Assembly (NCBI GenBank): GCA_022841375.1 | Contig: JALHRQ010000018.1 | Span: 1 to 57,396, forward strand | Source: Burkholderiales bacterium | Lineage (GTDB): Bacteria; Pseudomonadota; Gammaproteobacteria; Burkholderiales; SG8-41 | Reading direction: 5' to 3' | Length of the DNA: 57,396 nucleotides | In this document: piece by piece, positions 7,606 through 17,058 of the stretch | How the letters are laid out: each line of letters begins with the position of its first letter | Numbering within the stretch: the stretch's first letter is position 1 | The notes under the pieces: model-generated | What the model saw: only the letters and a program-made list of their open reading frames with translations | Database searches by the model: none | Told to the model about the DNA's origin: nothing | Position numbers and translations under genes: made by a program

Positions 7606-9576
7606 TTATGAGGCAAAGCGACTGACACTGCGCTGGAATTGGCGCACGGCTTGCGGCGTCGCCGAGTTACCGTAACGCAGCGCCACGTAGTTTTCGGTGA
7701 TAGTGGTGATCTCCTGCGCAGTATCGGGCCGCCATTGCGCGGCGCGGCGGGCATACACCACGGGACCTTCTGCGGGGTGGCGCGGCAATCCCCGACGTGC
7801 CAGCTTGCGGCAGAAGCGCTCATAGGCCGCCCGTACCGCATCATTGCGCGACCGGCGCAGATCGCGGAAGGCTAACAGCGCGCCTGCGAGTACCGCCAGC
7901 CCGGCCAACACAAACAGCAGTACCGCCAGTTTTTGCCAAGTGGCGTCACTGAAGCCGATGTTGGCAAGGAACTGGCGCTGGCGTTCCGGGTTGTAACCGA
8001 GCACCCACTGGTTCCAGGTATAGGTCACGGAATCCCAGGTCAGGCGCATGCGCTGCAGAAACGCGAAATCGCCGCGGACAAACATCGGCAGCGCATCGCT
8101 TCGCGGCAAGGCCGATGCGATGCCGCGCTCCACGCGTGCCGGTGATACGGCGGCAGTGGGGTCTACCCGTATCCATCCCGTTCCCGAAATCCAGATTTCG
8201 TTCCAGGCATGGGCATCAGCCTGGCGAATCAGGATGTAGTCGCTCACCGGATTGACCTGTCCGCCCTGATACCCGGTGACCACGCGTGCGGGTATGCCTG
8301 CCGCACGCATCAATACGGTAAACGCCGAAGCGTAGTGCTCACAGAATCCGCGCCGGGTGTCGAACAGGAATTCATCGACTGCGTGTTCGCCGAGCAACGG
8401 CGGCGACAGGGTGTAAACAAAGTTTTGATTGCGGAAATCATTGAGCACCGCAGCAACCAGTTGCCGGTCGTCGTTGAATTTACGCCGTAATTCCCGGGCA
8501 TGCTGCAGCGTGCGCGGGTTGAAACCGTCGGGCAGCTGCAGCGCGCGCTGGAGCACGGTTTCGCTGTCGTCCGCGCCATAGGCCGCCTCCAGCTGGGAAC
8601 TCATGTTGTAGCGCATGCGGCTGCGCACCGGGGTTGTGCTCAATAACTGCATGTCACGCGTGGCAACGGAGCGGGGCGGACGCTGCATCGGCATTTCAAG
8701 CGCAAACAGCCAGCGTTTGTTGTGCGGCTCCAACGTGACGGTATATTCGATGGAGGGTTCGCCGGCCGGCAGTTCATTGGCATTGAAAACAAAACGCGCT
8801 GCTGTCCACGTTCTGCCGTCGTAATCCCACAGCACTGGGCCGCGCCAGTACAGCGCGCGCGCCTCGGGGATGCGGTCGCGGAACTCGGCCCGAAACGCGA
8901 CGGCATCGGACAGGATCAGGCTGTTGAGGCTGCCCGGACTCATGTTGTCGGAAAGCCCGCTGAGGCCGGCATGGGAGTCATGGGGCAGGCCCCACAGCGG
9001 GCCCTGAATGCGGGGAAAGAGCAGGAACAGCACCAGCATCAGGGGCAGGGCCTGCAGCAGCAGCACGGTGGTGCGCCGCGCCGGCTGGCGCCAGCCGGGC
9101 CATGTTCCGGTGAACTGCATGCCGATCAGCACGACAATCAGCAACCAGGCGCAGCCCAGCATGTAAAGCGCTGTGGTGATAGTCTGCGAAAAAAGGAAAT
9201 TGGTGACCAGCAAAAAGAATCCGAGGAAGCCGAGCAGGATGCCGTCGCGCAGCGTGCGTGTTTCGAGCACCTTGAGCGCGAGCATGACCACGAGCAAAGC
9301 TACGCCGGCATCGCGACCCAGCAGGGTGCGGTATTCGATCATGATGCCGGCGGCCGCCGCAAAGGCCAGCAGACCGAGCAGCCATTTGCCCGGAGTCGGC
9401 AGTTTGCGGTGTGCCAGATAAATGCGCCAGAACACGATGACGCCGATCAGTGCCCCGAGCCATAGCGGCAGTCGCAGCAGATGAGCGGCCGAGGCCAGCA
9501 GAAAACCGACGGCAAGCCCGTACGCCTCGCGCGCAATGATCGGACGTGAATTAAGCGAGATCGGCCGTTGTGCCAT
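7606..9576 (-). CDS. Transglutaminase-like membrane protein (TgpA/DUF3488 type)
   Basis: 656 residues from ATG 9576, the start of MAQRPISLNSRPII; a longer frame upstream lies inside the DUF58 gene. About six membrane helices fill the first 200 residues, then a periplasmic domain with a transglutaminase core: Cys in RRGFCEHYASAF, His in ADAHAWNEIW and Asp in RVDPTAAVSP. A further helix (LAVLLFVLAGLAVLAGALLAF) and a cytosolic tail follow. It overlaps the upstream DUF58 gene by 26 bases. The MoxR-DUF58-transglutaminase trio is widespread; its biochemical role in the cell envelope is not settled. Confidence 0.9.
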   Translation of the reverse strand: MAQRPISLNSRPIIAREAYGLAVGFLLASAAHLLRLPLWLGALIGVIVFWRIYLAHRKLPTPGKWLLGLLAFAAAAGIMIEYRTLLGRDAGVALLVVMLALKVLETRTLRDGILLGFLGFFLLVTNFLFSQTITTALYMLGCAWLLIVVLIGMQFTGTWPGWRQPARRTTVLLLQALPLMLVLFLLFPRIQGPLWGLPHDSHAGLSGLSDNMSPGSLNSLILSDAVAFRAEFRDRIPEARALYWRGPVLWDYDGRTWTAARFVFNANELPAGEPSIEYTVTLEPHNKRWLFALEMPMQRPPRSVATRDMQLLSTTPVRSRMRYNMSSQLEAAYGADDSETVLQRALQLPDGFNPRTLQHARELRRKFNDDRQLVAAVLNDFRNQNFVYTLSPPLLGEHAVDEFLFDTRRGFCEHYASAFTVLMRAAGIPARVVTGYQGGQVNPVSDYILIRQADAHAWNEIWISGTGWIRVDPTAAVSPARVERGIASALPRSDALPMFVRGDFAFLQRMRLTWDSVTYTWNQWVLGYNPERQRQFLANIGFSDATWQKLAVLLFVLAGLAVLAGALLAFRDLRRSRNDAVRAAYERFCRKLARRGLPRHPAEGPVVYARRAAQWRPDTAQEITTITENYVALRYGNSATPQAVRQFQRSVSRFAS

Positions 9577-10531
9577 GAAGGGCCAGTGCGTGCAGGCAAT
9601 CGTTGCGATGCGTCGGACCGCTGGATAACGACAATGTGGTGCCCGGCAGGCGCAGGCCGTAGGCCATGCCGAGGGCGTCAGCTTCAATAACCCAGCGCGT
9701 CAGGTGCGACAGGCGTTGTTCAGTGTTCAGCGTGGGCGGTAGAACATCCCAGGCCAGCCATAACTCGGCATCGGCCCGCCCCGCAAATTGTTTGGTGAGC
9801 AGCGTGTCGTCTCGCGCGACGGCTTTCCAGGCGATATGACGCGGCGAGTCGCCCGGGCGGTAAGGTCGCAAACCGGAGAATTCGTCATGTCCCTGACCGG
9901 CCATTCCACCCTCACCATCACCCGCCACAACCGCGGGCAGTGGCAGACCGGGCGTCGCAGGGGCAGGGTAGACCAGACATCGCACATCCGGCTCGGCGTA
10001 AGACCAGGCGCGAAAAAGTCCGACCGGAAATCGCGTGAACAGGGTCATGCGTCCCGGCCGCAACCAGCCGCGCTGGCCGGCGGTAACCGGGACCTGTGCC
10101 ATGACTGTATTGTCAGCCGGCACATCAATGTAATCGGCGGTGATTTGATTGCCTGTCACGCCGATACTGAAACGGTCGGCCCTGGTGTTGTTGTGGATTT
10201 GCAGCTGGAATTGCGCGGTTTCACCGGCAAATACCGGCTGCACGCGTCCGGCGCTGATCCGCAGATGCGCCAGATTGCGGAAGGTATGCAGCATGGTCTG
10301 GATTCCGGCAGCACCGAGCAGAAAAGCCAGTATGAAGCCCAGCGACAGGTCGTAATTCACCGAGCCGGTGAGCATTAACAGAATCACCCCCGCGTAAAGC
10401 AGACCCTGGCGCGTCGGCAGGATGAACACCCGTCGTTGCACCAGAACAATGGTGCCGCGTTCAGGGCCCCGCCATTGGAACAGCCATTTGAACGCACCGT
10501 TGAGTGCGCTGTTTTTGAGCGGTTGAGCCAT
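9551..10531 (-). CDS. DUF58 domain-containing protein
   Basis: 326 residues. Two hydrophobic helices lie near residues 42-85, followed by a beta-rich region and the DUF58 signature GLRPYRPGDSPRHIAWKAVAR near residue 225. DUF58 proteins carry a von Willebrand-like fold and are encoded with MoxR ATPases, which probably act on them. Middle gene of the three-gene minus-strand operon, starting 6 bases after the MoxR stop. Confidence 0.9.
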   Translation of the reverse strand: MAQPLKNSALNGAFKWLFQWRGPERGTIVLVQRRVFILPTRQGLLYAGVILLMLTGSVNYDLSLGFILAFLLGAAGIQTMLHTFRNLAHLRISAGRVQPVFAGETAQFQLQIHNNTRADRFSIGVTGNQITADYIDVPADNTVMAQVPVTAGQRGWLRPGRMTLFTRFPVGLFRAWSYAEPDVRCLVYPAPATPGLPLPAVVAGDGEGGMAGQGHDEFSGLRPYRPGDSPRHIAWKAVARDDTLLTKQFAGRADAELWLAWDVLPPTLNTEQRLSHLTRWVIEADALGMAYGLRLPGTTLSLSSGPTHRNDCLHALALHGTTADLA

Positions 10532-10537
10532 TGCGAC

Positions 10538-11458
10538 TCAGGGGATCGCAACCTGTTGCAGCAGTTGTTCTGCGAGCATTGCGCCGGAGGCGTTACTGCT
10601 TCCGCTACCAGCTGCCGTCAGGCGATGCGCGACCACCGAGGGCATCACCGCCTGCAAATCCTCCGGCAACACCAGTTTTCTGCCGTCCATGTAGGCCCAT
10701 GCCCGCGAACCTTGCAGTAACGCCAGTCCGGCCCGCGGCGACAATCCATGCGCAAATTCCGGGGCCTGGCGCGTGTAATTAAGCAGCGCCTGCAGATAAT
10801 CGAGCAGGGCGGGTGCGGCATGCACTTCCTGCACTTCGCGCTGCATCCTTGACAGGTCATCCGGGCCGATGTGCGGCTTCAGGCCGGCGAGCAGGGCGCG
10901 ACGGTCGGTGCCATTGAGCAGCGCGCGTTCGGCCTGTGCGTCCGGATATCCCAGTTCAAGGCGCATCAAGAAACGATCCAGTTGCGATTCAGGCAGCGGG
11001 AAAGTACCGATCTGATGGGAAGGGTTCTGGGTGGCAATGACAAAAAACGGCTGCGGCAGGGCTCGGGTTTCACCTTCGGTGGTGACCTGGTTTTCTTCCA
11101 TCGCTTCCAGCAGCGCACTTTGCGCGCGCGGGGTAGCACGATTCACTTCATCGGCGAGAACCACGTTGGTAAATACCGGGCCGGGATGAAATTCAAATTT
11201 TGCGGAGTCGCGGTTGTAAACGGATACGCCGAGGATGTCAGCGGGCAGAAGGTCGCTGGTGAACTGGATGCGCTGGAACTTGAGGCCAAGACAGGTCGCG
11301 ATGGCATGCGCCAATGTGGTTTTGCCGACTCCCGGGACGTCTTCAATCAGCAGATGGCCTCGCGCCAGCAAACAGGCGACAGCCAGCCGGATCTGCTGTG
11401 TCTTGCCGAGAATGATGCCGTTGATCTGATCTTCGATGGCATTGATTTGGGCGTGCAT
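10538..11458 (-). CDS. MoxR-family AAA+ ATPase
   Basis: 306 residues from ATG 11458. Walker A is EDVPGVGKTTLA, Walker B includes VVLADEVNRA, and sensor 1 is FVIATQNPSHQIGTFPLPESQLDRF, all typical of the MoxR/RavA class. These are chaperone-like ATPases that remodel or metallate partner proteins, here presumably the DUF58 and transglutaminase products of the same operon. The upstream frame to 11542 lacks family similarity and approaches the divergent kinase gene. Confidence 0.92.
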   Translation of the reverse strand: MHAQINAIEDQINGIILGKTQQIRLAVACLLARGHLLIEDVPGVGKTTLAHAIATCLGLKFQRIQFTSDLLPADILGVSVYNRDSAKFEFHPGPVFTNVVLADEVNRATPRAQSALLEAMEENQVTTEGETRALPQPFFVIATQNPSHQIGTFPLPESQLDRFLMRLELGYPDAQAERALLNGTDRRALLAGLKPHIGPDDLSRMQREVQEVHAAPALLDYLQALLNYTRQAPEFAHGLSPRAGLALLQGSRAWAYMDGRKLVLPEDLQAVMPSVVAHRLTAAGSGSSNASGAMLAEQLLQQVAIP

Positions 11459-11562
11459 GAAGGCAGTGACCTTACTGTGTTTATGGATTAGACAACTGGG
11501 AGAGCGGATTATAAGATGAAGCTTCATTCGAGGCCCGGGCATCCGGGTCAGGAAAGCCCTTC

Positions 11563-14500
11563 TTGAGCGATTCCCCGGAGAAGCTGCCGTTCAGCGAAAA
11601 GCGTGCCGTAGGCAGCGCCGGATTGGCTCGGGCGCCGGGTTTGCTGTTCGTCGCTGGCGGGCTGGGCGTGGTTGTTGCAATGATTGCCGCCAACGATCTC
11701 ATCCTGGTAGCGGCGGTATTGCTGATGCTTTCTGCTGCAATACTTGCAGCTGTCATGCGGCAGCGCGCGACGCAGCAGGCGTTGCGTGAAAGTGAGGCGC
11801 GATTCCGCGCGTTAAGCGCGCTCGGATCCGACTGGTATTGGGAGTCTGACGCGGAGTATCGTTTGACCCATGTTTCAGAAGGGCTGGCCAGGCTATCGGG
11901 GCGCGCGATCAGCGAGTTTTTAGGCAAACCACGCTGGCACAACACGTTTGTGACGCCTGTCGGTGCTGAATGGACGATTCACAAAACAGTGATTTCAAGG
12001 CGTGCGCCATTTCGCGATCTGGTGCTTCGTTACGTCAGTCCCCAGGGCATGGTGGCCTACGGCAGCGTCAGCGGAGAACCTGTGTTCAGTTCAGCCGGCA
12101 TCCTGGAGGGCTATCGCGGCGTCGGCAATGATGTGACTGCGGAAGTGGTGCTGAGGCAGCGCTTGCGCATGCAGCACGATGTAACGCGCATCCTGAGTCA
12201 GGCTAATGATATTCCGACGGCGCTCAAGGCGGTCATTGAAACCATCTGTCGCACTCTGGAGTGGAGCTGGGGTGCGCACCGTCATGTTGATCCGGCGAAC
12301 TCGCTGCTGACCTGTGGGGCCTACTGGCTGGCCCCGAGATTGAACGCCCAGGCATTCGTCGATCATACGCTGCAGCCCAAGCCGGCCAATCAAAGAAACG
12401 GGCCGGTGAGCCGGACCATCGCCCAGGGCGAGATCTTCTGGATCCCGGACCATACCCAGGGAAGTCTGCAGCGGAGTAAATTCGCCCAGGATGCGGGGCT
12501 GATGGGTGCGGTATTCGTACCCGTCAAACGCAGCGCCGGCACCTTCGACGCCTTGGAATTTTTCAGTGGACGCACCGAGGCGCCGGACCAGGTGCTGCGC
12601 GACACGCTGGATGCGATCGGCAGGGAGGTCGGTCAGTTCATGGATCGCCGCGAAGCGCAACAGACCAGCAGCAATCTGGAGCGCGAACGGCGCCACCTGC
12701 TCGACTTGCTGGAGCTGCAGCTTGAACACATGCCGGTCGCGTGCGTGCTTCAGGATGAACAGTTTCGCGTGGTTTATTGCAACCCGTCGGCGGAGCGCAT
12801 CTTCGGTTATTCGCTGGATGAATTGCGCGGCCTGGATATTACCGCGCTGATTGTTCCGGAAAATGCGCGGACGGCGGTCGCTGGAAGGCGCGCCCGCCTT
12901 CGCAGCGGCGACCGCGATGTTGCCGCAACAGTGGATAACCGGCGCAAGGACGGAACACCGGTGACATGCGAATGGAACTACATGCCGCTTTACGGAGAAT
13001 CCGGCGAGTTCACGGGGGCGCTGGCGACTGCTCAGGATGTCACGGAGCGCATGCGTATGATGGCCGCACTGGAGGAAAGCGAGGAACGTTATCGGCAGAT
13101 TTTTGCTGCAACACCGCTGCCGATGTGGGTGGCCGACGCGTTGAACCCCAGGTTTCTGGCAGTCAACGATGCTGCGATCCGGAAATACGGTTACAGCCGC
13201 GCCGAGTTTCAGCAAATGACCGCTATAGAACTGCAGGCTGAAGAGAATCGCGATACCGTGACCCAGCAATTGCTGACGCGCGACCCATTGCTGCCGATGC
13301 AGTTCATTCGCAACCATGTGACCAAAGATGGCGAACACATCACTGCGGAAATCACCGCGCAGCCGTTCCAGTTTGGCGGACAGCAGGCGAGGCTGATTGT
13401 CGCCAATGACGTGACGGACCGCCTGCGCGCGCAACAGGCCCTGGAAAACAGTGAAGCACGTTTTCGGGCGATGTTTGAGCAGGCCTCGGTCGGAATTGCC
13501 ATTCGTGAGTTGATGGATCAACCCCGATTCCTTCGCGTGAACAGGAAGTTATGCGAGATCCTCGGCTACACCGAAAGCGAACTACTGGAGATGACGACCA
13601 CTACTCTGACTGCAGAGGAAGATCTCGAGTCAACACAGCATATCAACCGCAAGCTGATGTCAGGCGAGTTGACCCATTATTCCCGGCGCAAGCGTTACCG
13701 GCGCAAGGATGGAAGGATTATCTGGGTCAATCTGTCGGTATCGCGCCTCGACGAGGAGGAGCACGGCAGCAAGATCTGTTACCTGTTGTCGGTGGTTCAG
13801 GACATTACAGATCAAGTCGAAAGCGAGGCGCGAATGATTGAAAGCGAATCGCGCTACCGGCAGATTTTTGCGCTGGCGCCATTGCCGATGTATCTGCGCG
13901 ATGAAGAATCATTGCAATTCATCGATGTCAACAAGGCCTGCCACGAGATGTACGGCTATACGCGCGACGAGATGCTGACGATGTCGCTGATTGATATTCA
14001 GACGCCCGAGGGGCGGCAGCGTTACCTTCATGCACCTTATGCGCGGCCGATGGGTTCGGTCGAACGCCTGCAGAAGCAGCACGCCCATCGCGATGGGCGG
14101 TTAATCGATGTCGATATCCATTCCTATCCGACCATGCTCGCCGGTCGCAAAGTGCGACTGGTGCTGATTCGCGATATGACCGAACAATTGAACATGGAAC
14201 GGTTGTTGCGGGATAACGAAGCCCGGCTGCGCGCGATTGCCGACAACGTACCCGCTGTCATTGCGTTTTTCGATGTGCACAGCGGGCTGCAGTATTCGAA
14301 TTTTGCCTTTGATCGCTGGTTTGGCGGAAACGACGCCCGGGAACGGGCATCCGGCAACTTCAACCAGAGTCTGGGACCGTTGCTGGCGCGGGCTTTGCAA
14401 GGCGAAGAAGTGACCACCGAGCGCGTTCTTGAAACGCGCGCGGGGCAGCGTGTGGTTCGCCTAACGCTGATACCGCACCGCAGGGATGAGGGATTGGTCG

Positions 14501-15336
14501 AAGGTGCCTACCTGATGGGCTATGACCTGACCGATTTTCGCCGTGCAGAAGCCGAGGTCCGTCACCTGAACGCCGAACTGGAGCAGCGTGTCGAACAACG
14601 GACCCGTGCACTGGCCGCAGCAAATCGCGAGCTTGAATCGTTTTCCTATTCGGTGTCGCATGATCTGCGGGCGCCGCTGCGCACCATTGATGGATTCAGC
14701 CAGATTCTGATTGATGAATATGCGGATGTTCTGGATGAAGCTGGCAAGGGTTATCTCGGACGGGTGCGCGCGGGCAGCCAGCGCATGGCCAGATTGATCG
14801 ATGACCTTCTGGAACTGGCGCGAGTCACGCGCCGCGATCTTCAGATCCGGCAATGCGACCTTTCGGCGATTGTGATGGACATCGTTCGCGATCTGAAGGC
14901 GTCCGCGCCGGAAAGAAAGGTCAGGGTCAACGTGGCCGCAGGCATGCGGGTGGCCGCCGACGAAGGCTTGCTGAGGATTGCGCTGGATAATCTGTTGCGC
15001 AACGCCTGGAAATTCACAGGTCTGGCTGCTGCAGCGGAAATTGAAGTTGGCTGTATTGAGGATGCCGGCACCCGCACATTTTTTGTCCGTGACAATGGCG
15101 TCGGATTCGATATGGCTTATGTTGACAAGCTGTTCGGCGCCTTCCAGAGGCTGCACAGTGAAGCGGAGTTCCAGGGCACCGGAATCGGCCTGGCTCTGGT
15201 GCAAAGGGTGATCCGCCGTCATGGCGGGCAGGTCTGGGCAGAAGCGGAACCGGAACGCGGCGCGACGTTCTATTTCTCGATGCCGTCCGCGGTTTTCGCC
15301 GTGGAGGATGCAGCCCGTCTTATGGCAGGAACATAG
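11563..15336 (+). CDS. Multi-PAS/GAF sensor histidine kinase (orphan)
   Basis: 1257 residues beginning with TTG, preceded by AGGAAA. Two membrane helices (about residues 25-65) are followed by a PAS domain, a GAF-like domain (about 215-365), five further PAS repeats (about 380-990) each ending in a DVT- or DIT-like strand, a coiled coil, then HisKA with phospho-acceptor His1033 in SVSHDLRAPLRT. The HATPase domain has an N-box (DNLLRNAWKF), DNGVGF and GTGIGLAL. No receiver or output domain and no adjacent regulator gene is seen, so the partner is unknown. The 3' end overlaps the convergent Mth938-like gene by 17 bases. Confidence 0.9.
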   Translation: MSDSPEKLPFSEKRAVGSAGLARAPGLLFVAGGLGVVVAMIAANDLILVAAVLLMLSAAILAAVMRQRATQQALRESEARFRALSALGSDWYWESDAEYRLTHVSEGLARLSGRAISEFLGKPRWHNTFVTPVGAEWTIHKTVISRRAPFRDLVLRYVSPQGMVAYGSVSGEPVFSSAGILEGYRGVGNDVTAEVVLRQRLRMQHDVTRILSQANDIPTALKAVIETICRTLEWSWGAHRHVDPANSLLTCGAYWLAPRLNAQAFVDHTLQPKPANQRNGPVSRTIAQGEIFWIPDHTQGSLQRSKFAQDAGLMGAVFVPVKRSAGTFDALEFFSGRTEAPDQVLRDTLDAIGREVGQFMDRREAQQTSSNLERERRHLLDLLELQLEHMPVACVLQDEQFRVVYCNPSAERIFGYSLDELRGLDITALIVPENARTAVAGRRARLRSGDRDVAATVDNRRKDGTPVTCEWNYMPLYGESGEFTGALATAQDVTERMRMMAALEESEERYRQIFAATPLPMWVADALNPRFLAVNDAAIRKYGYSRAEFQQMTAIELQAEENRDTVTQQLLTRDPLLPMQFIRNHVTKDGEHITAEITAQPFQFGGQQARLIVANDVTDRLRAQQALENSEARFRAMFEQASVGIAIRELMDQPRFLRVNRKLCEILGYTESELLEMTTTTLTAEEDLESTQHINRKLMSGELTHYSRRKRYRRKDGRIIWVNLSVSRLDEEEHGSKICYLLSVVQDITDQVESEARMIESESRYRQIFALAPLPMYLRDEESLQFIDVNKACHEMYGYTRDEMLTMSLIDIQTPEGRQRYLHAPYARPMGSVERLQKQHAHRDGRLIDVDIHSYPTMLAGRKVRLVLIRDMTEQLNMERLLRDNEARLRAIADNVPAVIAFFDVHSGLQYSNFAFDRWFGGNDARERASGNFNQSLGPLLARALQGEEVTTERVLETRAGQRVVRLTLIPHRRDEGLVEGAYLMGYDLTDFRRAEAEVRHLNAELEQRVEQRTRALAAANRELESFSYSVSHDLRAPLRTIDGFSQILIDEYADVLDEAGKGYLGRVRAGSQRMARLIDDLLELARVTRRDLQIRQCDLSAIVMDIVRDLKASAPERKVRVNVAAGMRVAADEGLLRIALDNLLRNAWKFTGLAAAAEIEVGCIEDAGTRTFFVRDNGVGFDMAYVDKLFGAFQRLHSEAEFQGTGIGLALVQRVIRRHGGQVWAEAEPERGATFYFSMPSAVFAVEDAARLMAGT

Positions 15337-15691
15337 CCGCCAGCACGCGGCGGCCTTCCGCGACCAGAACGTTGTAAGTCCGGCACGCCGCCGGCGTATT
15401 CATGATTTCAAGGCCGACCTTGGCGTCGATCAATGGGTGCAAGCGGAAAGGCTCCGGGAAAAGCTGAGTCTTTCCGGTGCCGATGAGGACAATTTCAGGG
15501 GTTTCGGCCAGTAACAACCCGCAGGCTTCAGCGCTGAGACTGGATATTGCAGCCACCGTCCAAGGCGCGGGCGGGGCGTCTGGCATCACGATGAGGGGAT
15601 GTTCATAACGGATGCCGTTGACGGCCAGGTAACCCGTCCCGTAACCGGTCAGCGTATAGCCGTTTCTGGGGTTCGCCAGATGCAGTTTCAT
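15320..15691 (-). CDS. Mth938-like (DUF498) domain protein
   Basis: 123 residues. The pattern [35 protein letters not shown] and [28 protein letters not shown] is typical of the Mth938/NDUFAF3-like family, small alpha/beta proteins of uncertain function. It overlaps the 3' end of the kinase gene tail-to-tail and is divergent from alaC, so its promoter lies in the 157-bp gap before 15848. Confidence 0.85.
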   Translation of the reverse strand: MKLHLANPRNGYTLTGYGTGYLAVNGIRYEHPLIVMPDAPPAPWTVAAISSLSAEACGLLLAETPEIVLIGTGKTQLFPEPFRLHPLIDAKVGLEIMNTPAACRTYNVLVAEGRRVLAAMFLP

Positions 15692-15701
15692 GGCCTAATC
15701 T

Positions 15702-15730
15702 TTGCCGGGAGTGGTCCGCTTCGCTACAAT
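15702..15730 (+). promoter_or_regulatory. Sigma-70-type promoter candidate for alaC-hom-thrC
   Basis: TTGCCG at 15702-15707 and TACAAT at 15725-15730 are separated by 17 bases, leaving a leader of about 110 nt before alaC. Found by pattern only. Confidence 0.5.
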
Positions 15731-15847
15731 TATACGTTTTCCGCCCGCAATCCGTGTTTCGGACGTGCCGAAAGGCTGCTGAAACCCGTAAGCAGCGATC
15801 AAGAACTTTTTTTCGTCACCCAAGCAGCATCGCATCGAGATCGGTCC

Positions 15848-17032
15848 ATGGAAGAGTTTTCACGCATCAAACGCCTGCCGCCCTACGTGTTCAACGTGAC
15901 CGGCGAACTGAAACTGGCAGCCCGCCGGCGTGGTGAAGACATTATCGACTTCAGCATGGGAAATCCCGACCAGCCGACGCCGCGTCATATCGTCGACAAG
16001 CTGATCGAATCCGTGCAACGCACGGATACCCATGGTTATTCGGTATCCAAGGGCATCACGCGGCTGCGCAAGGCGATCTGCACCTGGTATCAGACGCGTT
16101 ATGGCGTTGAGCTCGACCCTGAATCCGAAGCGATCGTCACCATCGGTTCGAAGGAGGGCATTGCCCATCTGGCGCTGGCCACCCTTGACCGCGGCGACAT
16201 CGTGCTGGTGCCGAATCCGAGTTATCCGATCCACATCTACGGTCCGGTGATTGCCGGCGCCGACATCCGCCACGTGCCGATGCATGCCGGCGTGGATTTT
16301 TTTGCAGAACTCGAGCAGTCGATCCGCGACAGCTATCCCAAGCCGAAGATGCTGATCGTGAATTTCCCGAGCAATCCGACGACGCAGTGCGTGGATCTCG
16401 CGTTTTTCGAGCGCCTGATCGCGGTTGCCAGGGAGCATGACATCTACGTTGTTCATGACCTGGCTTATGCGGACATCGTGTTTGACGGCTACAAGGCGCC
16501 GTCAATCCTGCAAGTGCCGGGCGCACGGGATGTCGCGGTCGAATTCTTCACGATGTCAAAGAGCTACAACATGGCCGGCTGGCGTGTCGGATTCATGGTC
16601 GGCAACCGTGACCTGGTCACCGCACTGGCGCGGATGAAGAGTTATCACGATTACGGCACGTTTACGCCGATTCAGGTGGCATCGATCATTGCCCTGGAGG
16701 GGCCGCAGGACTGCGTCGAGAACGTGCGTCAAATCTACCAGGGGCGCCGCGACGTGCTGTGGTCCGGCATGAATGCGATGGGCTGGAAAGTCGACAAACC
16801 CCAGGCCACGATGTACATCTGGGCGCCGATTCCCGAGCCATACAAGGCGATGGGCTCGCTGGAGTTTTCCAAAAAACTGCTGCTCGACGGCAAGGTGGCC
16901 GTTGCGCCGGGCACCGGTTTCGGGCACTACGGTGACGGACATGTGCGTTTCGCGTTGATTGAGAACGAGGCGCGAACCCGTCAGGCGATCCGCACCATCA
17001 AGGAAATGTTCCGCAAGGACGGGCTGCTGTAA
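15848..17032 (+). CDS. alaC: Alanine transaminase (glutamate-pyruvate aminotransferase)
   Basis: 394 residues from ATG 15848. Class-I/II PLP aminotransferase: substrate-binding [22 protein letters not shown], and the PLP lysine Lys238 in [12 protein letters not shown]. The sequence follows the AlaC type, which makes alanine from pyruvate and glutamate. The gene precedes hom and thrC on the same strand (26-base gap to hom), a frequent arrangement in betaproteobacteria. The open frame extends to 15599 but that part overlaps the divergent Mth938-like gene. Confidence 0.92.
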   Translation: MEEFSRIKRLPPYVFNVTGELKLAARRRGEDIIDFSMGNPDQPTPRHIVDKLIESVQRTDTHGYSVSKGITRLRKAICTWYQTRYGVELDPESEAIVTIGSKEGIAHLALATLDRGDIVLVPNPSYPIHIYGPVIAGADIRHVPMHAGVDFFAELEQSIRDSYPKPKMLIVNFPSNPTTQCVDLAFFERLIAVAREHDIYVVHDLAYADIVFDGYKAPSILQVPGARDVAVEFFTMSKSYNMAGWRVGFMVGNRDLVTALARMKSYHDYGTFTPIQVASIIALEGPQDCVENVRQIYQGRRDVLWSGMNAMGWKVDKPQATMYIWAPIPEPYKAMGSLEFSKKLLLDGKVAVAPGTGFGHYGDGHVRFALIENEARTRQAIRTIKEMFRKDGLL

Positions 17033-17058
17033 GCAGTCAACTGGAAAAAGCACAAACA

